Assembly (NCBI GenBank): GCA_945873625.1
Contig: CAMCDS010000024.1
Coordinates: forward strand, 1 to 35,648
Direction: 5' to 3'
Source: an uncultured Porphyromonadaceae bacterium
GTDB lineage: Bacteria; Bacteroidota; Bacteroidia; Bacteroidales; Muribaculaceae
Length of the DNA: 35,648 nucleotides
In this document: piece by piece, positions 6,778 to 14,053 of the stretch
Layout of the letters: each line of letters begins with the position of its first letter
Numbering within the stretch: the first letter of the stretch is position 1
Position numbers and translations under genes: made by a program
The notes under the pieces: generated by a model
Told to the model about the DNA's origin: nothing
The model's input: only the letters and a program-made list of their open reading frames with translations
The model's database searches: none

Positions 6778-8663
6778 ACCGCAACACCCTCCCTTTTCTC
6801 CCGACATCGAAAGACGAGATAGAACGCCTCGGCTGGGACGCGCCAGACGTGATTCTCTTCTCAGGCGACGCCTACGTGGACCATCCCTCGTTCGGAGCCG
6901 CCGTAATCGGGCGGTCGCTCGAGGCGGCCGGTTTCAAGGTGGCCATAGTGCCTCAGCCCAACTGGCGCGACGACCTCCGCGACTTCCGCAAGCTCGGACG
7001 TCCGCGCCTCTTCTTCGGCGTGTCGGCCGGAGCCATGGACTCGATGGTGAACCATTATACGGCCAACAGGCGTCTGCGCCACGACGACGCCTACACTCCG
7101 GGCGGACGCCACGGGATGAGGCCCGACTACCCCACCGTGGTATATACCGAAATACTGCATCGCCTATATCCGGATGTGCCGGTGATAGCCGGAGGCATCG
7201 AGGCGTCGCTACGTCGTGTGGCCCACTACGACTACTGGCAGGACCGCCTCCGTCCACCCTTCCTTCTCGACACAAAGGCCGACATGATAGTCTACGGCAT
7301 GGGCGAGAAGACCGTGGTGGAACTCGCCCGCAGACTCGACGCCGGCGAAGACCTGCGTTCAGTCAGAGACCTGCCTCAGACCGTGTTTATGGCCGACGGC
7401 GATGCGCCGGCCTCGGCCCGCAGGCTACATTCGTTCGAGGAATGTCTTGCCGACAAACGCAAGCAGGCGGCCAACTTCCGGGTGGTGGAAGAGGAATCAA
7501 ACAGCGTGCACGGCAATGTGCTCGTGCAGGAGGCTCTCGGAAAGACCGTAGTAATCAACCCGATGTGGCCACCGCTCTCCACCGAGGAGGTCGACGCCTC
7601 GTTCGACCTCCCCTACACCCGCCAGCCCCATCCCCGCTACCGGGGCAAGACCATTCCGGCCTACGAGATGATACGCCATTCGATATGCCTTCACCGTGGC
7701 TGCTTCGGCGGATGCGCCTTCTGCACCATCTCCGCCCATCAGGGGAAACATATCTCCTCTCGCTCGAAAGAGTCGATTCTGCGCGAGGCGCGCCAGGTGG
7801 CCGCCATGCCCGACTTCAAGGGATATATCTCCGACCTCGGCGGCCCGTCGGCCAACATGTACGGAATGAGGGGTAAGAAACCTTCGGTCTGCGCCAAGTG
7901 TCTGCGCCCCTCATGCCTGCACCCGAAGCCATGCCCCAACCTCGACACCGACCATTCGCGTCTGCTTGAAATCTACCATGCGGTCGACGCTATCCCCGGC
8001 GTGAAGAAGAGCTTTATAGGCAGCGGAGTGCGCTACGACCTCGCCATGCACCCGACAGGCAGCAAGGAGACCGATGCCATCAACGCCCGCTATCTGCGCG
8101 AGCTAATCACCGACCACGTGAGCGGACGCCTGAAAGTGGCTCCGGAGCATACCTCGGCAAGCGTGCTCGAAATAATGCGCAAGCCCGACTTCTCGCTCTT
8201 CAAGAAGTTCAAGCGCATCTTCGACGACGTCAACCGCAAGGCCGGTCTCCGACAGCAGCTCATCCCCTACTTCATCTCATCGCATCCCGGATGCCACGAA
8301 GCCGACATGGCCGAGCTCGCCGCCCAGACCCGGAAGCTCGACTTCCACCTCGAGCAGGTGCAGGACTTCACTCCCACGCCCATGACCGTGGCCACGGAGA
8401 TATACTACACCGGCTATCACCCCTACACGATGGAGCCGGTGTTCACAGCCCGGACACGCGAGGAGAAACTGGCGCAGCGTCGCTTCTTCTTCTGGTACCG
8501 TCCGGAGTCGCGCCGCGAGATTACCGACGCCCTGCGACGCCTCCACAGGCCCGACCTCATCGACGCCCTCTACGGCACTTCGCCGGCGGCCATGCGCCCG
8601 CGCCGGCCCGACAGCGCTCCGCGGCGCCGGCCTGACGCTTCCTCCGGCAAAAGAAAAAGATAA
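6774..8663 (+). CDS. ygiQ: YgiQ family radical SAM protein
   Basis: This is a 629-aa protein with the YgiQ layout: an N-terminal region (FLPTSKDEIERLGWDAPDVILFSGDAYVDHPSF), then the radical SAM cluster motif CFGGCAFC with Cys310, Cys314 and Cys317, and a C-terminal tail rich in Arg, Pro and Ser (APRRRPDASSGKRKR). Members bind a 4Fe-4S cluster and SAM; the physiological reaction of YgiQ is not established. The ATG at 6774 overlaps the uvrB stop by four bases, and I prefer it to upstream starts inside uvrB. A run of further Cys (CAKCLRPSCLHPKPC, near residue 375) could hold an auxiliary metal site. The pairing with uvrB suggests co-transcription only, not a shared role. Confidence 0.92.
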   Translation: MNRNTLPFLPTSKDEIERLGWDAPDVILFSGDAYVDHPSFGAAVIGRSLEAAGFKVAIVPQPNWRDDLRDFRKLGRPRLFFGVSAGAMDSMVNHYTANRRLRHDDAYTPGGRHGMRPDYPTVVYTEILHRLYPDVPVIAGGIEASLRRVAHYDYWQDRLRPPFLLDTKADMIVYGMGEKTVVELARRLDAGEDLRSVRDLPQTVFMADGDAPASARRLHSFEECLADKRKQAANFRVVEEESNSVHGNVLVQEALGKTVVINPMWPPLSTEEVDASFDLPYTRQPHPRYRGKTIPAYEMIRHSICLHRGCFGGCAFCTISAHQGKHISSRSKESILREARQVAAMPDFKGYISDLGGPSANMYGMRGKKPSVCAKCLRPSCLHPKPCPNLDTDHSRLLEIYHAVDAIPGVKKSFIGSGVRYDLAMHPTGSKETDAINARYLRELITDHVSGRLKVAPEHTSASVLEIMRKPDFSLFKKFKRIFDDVNRKAGLRQQLIPYFISSHPGCHEADMAELAAQTRKLDFHLEQVQDFTPTPMTVATEIYYTGYHPYTMEPVFTARTREEKLAQRRFFFWYRPESRREITDALRRLHRPDLIDALYGTSPAAMRPRRPDSAPRRRPDASSGKRKR

Positions 8664-8788
8664 GCGTCTCAGGCGCCACAAGACCTCAGGGAATTTGGCA
8701 GTCTCGGAAAAATTGACTATTTTCGCGCACAAAACCGCATTGCTCTCCGACATCATGTAAATTCAGTAAAAAACCTAATAAATCAGAC

Positions 8789-10954
8789 ATGAACAAAGCA
8801 AAACTCGCTATGGGCACTTTGATGCTTCCGGCCCTTCTCGCCGGATGCGGCCAGAAGTCTGCCTCCGACAAGACCATCATCGAGCAGCCCTCGGTGGAGG
8901 TGGTCGACGGCAAATTCTCGGCTGAAGTGCTCGAGGCGCTCGCCCGTGTCGGCAACGCCACCCCCTCGCCCGACGGTAAGTACATCATCTTCACCATCGG
9001 ATACGAAAGCATCCCCGAAAACTCGTCGAATGCCGAAATCTACCGCATGAACGCCGACGGAACGGATATGAAGCGCATCACCACCACCCCCTCTTCGGAG
9101 TCGAACCTCCGCTGGCTCGACGGTGGCAACCTCATCGCCTTCATCGCCAACGACGAAGACACGCAGAAGCCCCAGGTGTTCACCATGAAGCCCGACGGAT
9201 CGGGCATGAAGCGCGTCAGCTCTATCGAGAACGGCGTGATGTGTTTTGAAATCTCGCCCGACGAGTCAAAGATCGTGTTCGGCTCCCTCATCGACGCCGA
9301 CGACAAGGATCCCGCTCTCTTCGAGGGTCTGCCCAACACCACGGGCCGCGTAGTAAACGACCTCATGTACAAGCACTGGGACGAATGGGTTACCGAAATC
9401 CCCCACCCCTTCGTGGCCGACTTCAAGTCTGCTTCCGGATATGAGGTTGCGAACCAGAAAGACATCATGGAAGGCGAGCCCTACGAGTGCCCGATGAAGC
9501 CCTTTGGAGCCGCCGAGACCTTCGCATGGAGCCCCGACAGCAAGAAGCTCGTCTACACCTCGCGCAAGCTCAAAGGCAAGGACTACGCCTTCTCGACCGA
9601 CTCCAACCTCTACCTCTACGACCTCGAGAGCGGAAAGACCGAAATCCTCACCGAGGGCATCCTCGGCTACGACACCAACCCGGTGTTCTCGCCCGACGGA
9701 AAGCAGCTCGCATGGCTCTCGATGGAGACCCCCAAGTTCGAGAGCGACAAGAAGCGCCTCATGGTGATGGACATGGCCTCGCGCGACAAACGCGACCTCA
9801 CCGCCAACTGGGACTATTGGCCCGAGGGCATCGCATGGGCTCCCGACGGAAAGGGAATCTTCTTCCACGGATACTATGAGGGCACTCAGCCCATCTTCAA
9901 GATCGACGTTGCATCGGCCGCTATCGACACTATCGCCACCGGCCTCTGGGACTACGTCGACGTGAAGCCCATATCAAACGACGCCGTAATCGCCCTGCGC
10001 CACAACATGATGCGCCCCAACGAGGTGGTCTACGCCGCCAAGGGACAGGAACCCAAAGACATCACTTCTATCAACGCCGAGCTCCTCGGCAAGTGCAAGC
10101 TCGGAAAGGTCGAGAAGCGCATGGTGCCGACCACCGACGGCAAGGAGATGTGCACATGGGTTATCCTTCCCCCCGACTTCGACCCCAACAAGAAGTATCC
10201 CGCCATCCTCTACTGTCAGGGCGGTCCCCAGCAGGCCGTGAGCCAGTTCTGGAGCTACCGCTGGAACTTCATGATCATGGCGGCCAACGGGTATGTGGTA
10301 ATCGCTCCCAACCGCCGCGGCCTCCCCGGCTTCGGCGCTGAATGGAACCGTCAGATCTCAGGCGATTACGGCGGCCAGAACATGAAAGACTATCTTGCTG
10401 CAGTCGACTACATGAAGAACGAACCCTTCATCGACGGCGAACATATCGGAGCTATCGGCGCAAGCTACGGCGGATTCTCCGTCTACTGGCTGGCCGGACA
10501 CCATGAAGGCCGCTTCGCCGCCCTCGTGGCCCACGCAGGCATCTTCAACATCGAGGCACAGTACCTTGAGACAGAAGAGATGTGGTTTGCCGACTTCGAC
10601 CTCGGCGGCCCCTACTGGGAGAAGGACAACGCCATCGCCCAGCGCACATACGCCAACTCGCCCCACCGCTTCGTCGACAAGTGGACGGCTCCTATCCTCG
10701 TTACCGTCGGCGAGCTCGACTACCGCATCCTCGCCTCGCAGGGCATGATGGCCTTCAACGCAGCGAAGATGCGCGGTCTGGAGACAGAGATGCTCGTATT
10801 CCCCGACGAGAACCACTGGGTGCTCAAGCCCCAGAACGCAATGCTCTGGCAGCGCGTCTTCTTCCAGTTCCTCGACAAATACCTCAAGCCTCAGGCCGAC
10901 GGTGCCAAAGCTGAACCCGCCAAAGCCGACGCCAAGGAGGAAGAGAAGAAGTAA
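8789..10954 (+). CDS. S9 family serine peptidase, lipoprotein (dipeptidyl-peptidase/acylaminoacyl-peptidase type)
   Basis: The 721-aa protein has a lipoprotein signal peptide ending in LLAGC (Cys20), so it should be anchored in a membrane facing the periplasm or surface. An N-terminal beta-propeller of TolB/WD40-like blades follows (repeated SPDGK, SPDESK, SPDSKK, SPDGKQ, APDGKG motifs, about residues 60-400). The C-terminal alpha/beta-hydrolase has the nucleophile in GASYGGF (Ser559), and Asp644 (GELDYRI) and His676 (ENHW) complete a triad. Family members cleave di- or tripeptides from peptide N termini, fitting amino-acid scavenging. The last ~20 residues are Lys/Glu/Ala-rich low complexity. 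A hairpin follows at 10983-11018. A TATTTTCG sequence near 8718 may be a weak promoter. Confidence 0.9.
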   Translation: MNKAKLAMGTLMLPALLAGCGQKSASDKTIIEQPSVEVVDGKFSAEVLEALARVGNATPSPDGKYIIFTIGYESIPENSSNAEIYRMNADGTDMKRITTTPSSESNLRWLDGGNLIAFIANDEDTQKPQVFTMKPDGSGMKRVSSIENGVMCFEISPDESKIVFGSLIDADDKDPALFEGLPNTTGRVVNDLMYKHWDEWVTEIPHPFVADFKSASGYEVANQKDIMEGEPYECPMKPFGAAETFAWSPDSKKLVYTSRKLKGKDYAFSTDSNLYLYDLESGKTEILTEGILGYDTNPVFSPDGKQLAWLSMETPKFESDKKRLMVMDMASRDKRDLTANWDYWPEGIAWAPDGKGIFFHGYYEGTQPIFKIDVASAAIDTIATGLWDYVDVKPISNDAVIALRHNMMRPNEVVYAAKGQEPKDITSINAELLGKCKLGKVEKRMVPTTDGKEMCTWVILPPDFDPNKKYPAILYCQGGPQQAVSQFWSYRWNFMIMAANGYVVIAPNRRGLPGFGAEWNRQISGDYGGQNMKDYLAAVDYMKNEPFIDGEHIGAIGASYGGFSVYWLAGHHEGRFAALVAHAGIFNIEAQYLETEEMWFADFDLGGPYWEKDNAIAQRTYANSPHRFVDKWTAPILVTVGELDYRILASQGMMAFNAAKMRGLETEMLVFPDENHWVLKPQNAMLWQRVFFQFLDKYLKPQADGAKAEPAKADAKEEEKK

Positions 10955-10982
10955 TCCGCATTTTTCCATTTTGACATGAACC

Positions 10983-11018
10983 GGCGGCCATCCCTCTCTA
11001 CTGACGAGGATGGCCGCC
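10983..11018 (+). terminator. Hairpin after the S9 peptidase gene
   Basis: GGCGGCCATCC (10983-10993) and GGATGGCCGCC (11008-11018) form a perfect 11-bp stem with a 14-nt loop. The following TACTTTACAC is a poor U tract, so termination may be partial and allow read-through to the small lipoprotein gene. Confidence 0.55.
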
Positions 11019-11040
11019 TACTTTACACATCAGAATAATC

Positions 11041-11406
11041 ATGAACAGACTGATTTACGTTTTCGTCGCCCTGCTGGCCATGGTCTTCGCCTCATGCTCG
11101 CAGTCCGACCCCGTCGACAAGGCCGTGAAAATCCTTGAGAAAGCCTCCTCGCGCGTGGAGAAAGCCTCCACCGAAGATGAAGCCATGGAAATCACACGTG
11201 AGACCGCAGAAGAGCTCAAGACCCTGCGCCTCGACGAGCAGAAGCTCACTCCCGCAGAGCAGGGACGCCTCTCGAATGCCATCATGGGATTCATGCAGGC
11301 GTGCATGAAGTCGAAAATCGACTTCACCAAAGGCACCGAAGTGCTCGACCTGACTGAATCCGACGGCCGTGGCGCCAAGCCAACCGAAGAGCTCCCCTCC
11401 GAATAG
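11041..11406 (+). CDS. Small lipoprotein of unknown function
   Basis: This is a 121-aa protein with a lipobox (LLAMVFASC, Cys19). The mature part is predicted to be mainly helical and charged (DKAVKILEKASSRVEKAS..EEAMEI-like heptads), with a disordered acidic tail ending EELPSE. I do not recognise a named family. It sits 86 bp downstream of the S9 peptidase on the same strand and is followed by a bidirectional terminator, so it may be the last gene of that unit. Confidence 0.75.
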   Translation: MNRLIYVFVALLAMVFASCSQSDPVDKAVKILEKASSRVEKASTEDEAMEITRETAEELKTLRLDEQKLTPAEQGRLSNAIMGFMQACMKSKIDFTKGTEVLDLTESDGRGAKPTEELPSE

Positions 11407-11425
11407 ACCGGAGAGACAGCAATAA

Positions 11426-11497
11426 CGAAGCGCGGACGAAGCGCGGACGAAACAAAAACGAAGCGCGGACGAAACCCTGAGGTCTCGCCCGCGCTTC
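11426..11497. terminator. Bidirectional terminator with a triplicated left arm
   Basis: GAAGCGCGGACGA-type arms occur three times (about 11427-11439, 11438-11450, 11460-11472) before a single complementary arm TCGCCCGCGCTTC (11485-11497). Any of the three can pair with it, with one G-T or A-C position. It lies between convergent genes (11406 and 11522), as expected for a shared terminator. Confidence 0.6.
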
Positions 11498-11521
11498 CTT
11501 ATATAATAATCAGGATCAGGC

Positions 11522-12037
11522 TTAGAAAAACTTGGTGATGTCGTTGCTGTAATTGTAGACCACCGGCTTGCCCGACATGACCACGAGGCTGTAAGCCGGG
11601 TTGCCGAAGCGGTCGGAGAAGACCACGGCATTGTCGGCCTCCACTCCTTTAAGCGTCTCGCTGCCGGCCTTTATGGTCCAGGAGCCTTCTCCACCGCTTA
11701 CCGTTACATTCTCGCCGGCATTGTTGGCCACGCTGTATGTGCCACCTCTGGGAGCGGCAAGCGTAGCGCCGGATGCGGTCTGGCTTTCGAGCATGAAGGC
11801 GTTGAGGCCCGGAGTATACTCTATCTTGCACCATCCGCCCTGAGGCTCCCCTGCCAGCTTGAACACCATGCCGGGGCTGACCACTACGTCGGCTCCCGAC
11901 GTGTTGGTGGTGGCATACGACTTAACGTTGGGACGGTCGAAGAGGCGGCTTTCGTTGCCTACCACGACGTATGTCTGCGAATATCCGGCGGCAGCCGCCA
12001 GCATCATCGACATAAGGAGTAGAGTCTTTTTCATCAT
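11522..12037 (-). CDS. Secreted SH3-like protein of unknown function
   Basis: The 171-aa protein has a signal peptide (MMKKTLLLMSMMLAAAAGYSQ). The mature N-terminal half (VVVGNESRLFDRPNVKSYATTN..GMVFKLAGEPQGGWCKIEY) looks like a bacterial SH3-type fold, such as those that bind cell wall or act as protein modules. The C-terminal half is beta-rich with no motif I recognise. Met at 12037 or 12034 could be the start. A promoter with both boxes is placed just upstream, giving a leader of about 20 nt. Confidence 0.7.
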   Translation of the reverse strand: MMKKTLLLMSMMLAAAAGYSQTYVVVGNESRLFDRPNVKSYATTNTSGADVVVSPGMVFKLAGEPQGGWCKIEYTPGLNAFMLESQTASGATLAAPRGGTYSVANNAGENVTVSGGEGSWTIKAGSETLKGVEADNAVVFSDRFGNPAYSLVVMSGKPVVYNYSNDITKFF

Positions 12038-12065
12038 CAGTCTTCTTTGGGGTTGATAGCTCCGG

Positions 12066-12097
12066 CAAAATTAACCGAATTTATCGGCATCTGCAAA
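12066..12097 (-). promoter_or_regulatory. Promoter of the SH3-like protein gene
   Basis: On the minus strand TTTG (12097-12094), 20 nt, then TAATTTTG (12073-12066). The promoter is framed by an inverted repeat GCTCCGG (12059-12065) and CCGGAGC (12099-12105), with an inner CCGA-attta-TCGG. The inverted repeat could be an operator. Confidence 0.65.
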
Positions 12098-12128
12098 TCC
12101 GGAGCATAAACAGACCATAAAAAACGCC

Positions 12129-12413
12129 TTACGGGACAATTATCTGATATGCCACGTATTCGGCTATGAGCGCCACTATGGTGAGTATGCCGAACACGAG
12201 CGCCATGAAGTCGAGCTTACGCGAACTGTGGATGTTGAGCTTCACGAGATAGACGGCCATGAGATGGCAGAAGACCATCATGAACGCGAAAAACATATCG
12301 GCAAACGTCCACCATACGGGACGGAAGCCGAACGTGATGGCCATAAGAATCACGATTACCACGAAGGCGGCCCATGCGGCTGCCTTCGATTTCATTATAG
12401 GTTTGTCTGTCAT
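12129..12413 (-). CDS. Small three-helix membrane protein
   Basis: This is a 94-aa protein with three hydrophobic stretches: AAWAAFVVIVILMAITFGF (about 12-30), TFADMFFAFMMVFCHLMAVY (about 36-55) and DFMALVFGILTIVALIAEYV (about 68-88), separated by basic loops. The role is unknown. The start codon lies 6 bp from the outer edge of the nested mobile-element pair at 12420-12809, so its native upstream region has been displaced by at least 390 bp. No promoter is evident between the element and the upstream Spi gene; expression may come from read-through or from the element. Confidence 0.7.
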   Translation of the reverse strand: MTDKPIMKSKAAAWAAFVVIVILMAITFGFRPVWWTFADMFFAFMMVFCHLMAVYLVKLNIHSSRKLDFMALVFGILTIVALIAEYVAYQIIVP

Positions 12414-12419
12414 AGCTTA

Positions 12420-12596
12420 GAGTATGTTTGAGTTTAACTTCTATTCACTTGAAGAGTATTTTTTGAGATGATTTCGCAAGTCGAAGAGGGAGCGATGCGG
12501 GCATCGTGACCGATGAGGCCTGGCGAAATCAGCCAAAAAGACCTTCAAGGGGATAGAAAGGATTTTTTGGGAGTATGTTCAAATCAATTCGTGTTA
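12420..12596 (+). mobile_element. MITE-like element, copy C, left arm (split by copy D)
   Basis: The copy begins GAGTATGTTTGAG after a TTA flank (12417-12419) and runs to ..GTGTTA, where copy D has inserted. Its right end resumes at 12792. The outer right flank is TTA (12810-12812), giving a perfect TTA target duplication around the whole C copy. Confidence 0.85.
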
Positions 12597-12791
12597 GAGT
12601 ATGTTTGAAGTTAACTTCTATTCACTTGAAGAGGATTTTTTGAGATGATTCCGCAAGCCGAAGAGGGAGCGATGCGGGCATCGTGACCGATGAGGCCTGG
12701 CGAAATCAGCCAAAAAAGACCTTCAGGGGGATAGAAAGAATTTATTGAAGAAGTATGTTTAATTCAATTCGTGTTAAATTCAAACATACTC
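12597..12791 (+). mobile_element. MITE-like element, copy D, nested inside copy C
   Basis: This is a complete 195-bp copy, GAGTATGTTTGAA at the left and TCAAACATACTC at the right, inserted in the same orientation into the right end of copy C. TTA stands on both sides (12594-12596 and 12792-12794). Removing D and one TTA restores the intact GTGTTAAATTC seen in copies A and B. The nested event therefore shows directly where the element starts and ends and that it duplicates 3 bp. Confidence 0.88.
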
Positions 12792-12809
12792 TTAAATTCA
12801 AACATACTC
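12792..12809 (+). mobile_element. MITE-like element, copy C, right arm
   Basis: TTAAATTCAAACATACTC is the remaining right terminus of copy C, beyond the inserted copy D. It is followed by the TTA target duplication. Confidence 0.85.
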
Positions 12810-12839
12810 TTAGGTATAGTTCTTTGGGAAACGGGATGG

Positions 12840-13946
12840 TCAGCGCACGAGCTTTAGACCGTAGGAATTACCCTCGCGGTCGCTTGCGAGCACGAAATAG
12901 AATCCGGCCGGAGCCACAGAGATGTCGAGGTGCACGTCGGGCACGTCGGGATACGTGAATGCCTTGATGCGCGCCCCCGAGAGGGAATAGACCTGGGCGA
13001 GGTTGATTCCCGTCGGGAAGAGGATGTCGAAATGGCCGGCGCCTATCGAGCGCACCACAGGCTCCGAAGGGACGAGCGTCTCGTCGAGCCGCCGCTGGCG
13101 CGCGCGCTTCTGCTCGGCCTGCTCGGCGATGAAGGCGTCGTGGAACGCGAAGGGGGTCTCCTCCTCCATCACCGCCTCTTCCTCACGCGGATTGCCAAGC
13201 ATGGCGAGCTGGGGAGCCGAAATGAATTCCGTAGCGTTGAGACGGTAGTAGGCATTGTTGCGGCCGTCGAGGTCGATGCGGAAATATGGGCCTTTGCGTC
13301 CGTAGACTACGGCTGTCGGGAAATCCTTGGCCGTCGGAAACCCGATGGCCACGCTGCCGCTGCCGTCGAGCTCCTCGCCTATCGCCTCCTGCCATTGCGA
13401 GGGGGTGTAGATTTCCGAAGAGTAGGCTCCGGCGTCGTACGATTCCGAAAGGGCGTGCACCTCATTGCGCGAGGCCTGCGGCGAATATCTGAAATCGCTG
13501 AGCGCGGCCGGCGTCTTCAATACCTGCGAGATATAGCCCGGCAGGTCGCGCCATGCGGCTATCGCCTCCTCAGGCACGCGGTCGTCGAGACGGATATACT
13601 CTATTTCGCGCGCATATCCGGCCAGCAGGGCGCGCAGCCCCGGCCCTATGGCGTCGGGATTGAACGAATCAATCAGGCTGTAGCCGAGTATGGGCATGGC
13701 CTTGTTGTCGGCCGCCACTATCACGAAGCCGCCGGCAGGGTTGTTGAACACATAGAACGGGGTGAACAGCCTGTCCATGGCCAGCCGCTTGCCATTGTAG
13801 ACAAACTTCGGCTGAGCCATCACCTGCCCGAACGCTTCATTGAAGAATTCGGAGGCTATCGACTGCGCGTCGCGGCGGCTCACGCTCTCGGCCGTGGCCT
13901 GGAGCATTGCGCCCGACAGTAATATTACGGCTATATGTCTCTTCAT
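12840..13946 (-). CDS. Spi-domain secreted protein with C-terminal sorting-like domain, no peptidase domain
   Basis: The 368-aa protein starts with a signal peptide (MKRHIAVILLSGAMLQATAES). A Spi domain follows, the inhibitory pro-region of C10 (streptopain-type) cysteine peptidases: SRRDAQSIASEFFNE, then FYVFNNPAGGFVIVAADNK and MPILGYSLIDSF. In C10 peptidases the catalytic Cys/His domain would follow. Here there is only ~140 residues of unrecognised sequence, and then a beta-sandwich tail (VYSLSGARIKAF..APAGFYFVLASDREGNSYGLKLVR) that resembles type IX secretion or C-terminal sorting domains. It could be a free-standing inhibitor of C10 proteases or a worn-down peptidase. No peptidase gene lies beside it. 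Confidence 0.7.
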   Translation of the reverse strand: MKRHIAVILLSGAMLQATAESVSRRDAQSIASEFFNEAFGQVMAQPKFVYNGKRLAMDRLFTPFYVFNNPAGGFVIVAADNKAMPILGYSLIDSFNPDAIGPGLRALLAGYAREIEYIRLDDRVPEEAIAAWRDLPGYISQVLKTPAALSDFRYSPQASRNEVHALSESYDAGAYSSEIYTPSQWQEAIGEELDGSGSVAIGFPTAKDFPTAVVYGRKGPYFRIDLDGRNNAYYRLNATEFISAPQLAMLGNPREEEAVMEEETPFAFHDAFIAEQAEQKRARQRRLDETLVPSEPVVRSIGAGHFDILFPTGINLAQVYSLSGARIKAFTYPDVPDVHLDISVAPAGFYFVLASDREGNSYGLKLVR

Positions 13947-13979
13947 ATCTTTATAACGCCCGGAGGCCGGTTAAAGTAT

Positions 13980-14030
13980 CGGGCGGAGAGCATGTTTCCG
14001 CCATAATTTCCGGAAAATGCTCTCCGCCCG
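13980..14030 (-). terminator. Long hairpin after the MFS transporter gene
   Basis: CGGGCGGAGAGCAT (13980-13993) and ATGCTCTCCGCCCG (14017-14030) form a perfect 14-bp stem. The loop holds a second TTTCC/GGAAA pair. It lies 24 bp past the stop codon of the leftward transporter gene. There is no clear U run. Confidence 0.6.
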
Positions 14031-14053
14031 TGTTCACAGGTTCGGAAAAGGGT

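Noticed and set aside
12420..12809. CRISPR or simple tandem repeat
   Set aside because: Only two units, one nested in the other with target duplication; there are no regular spacers and no cas genes.
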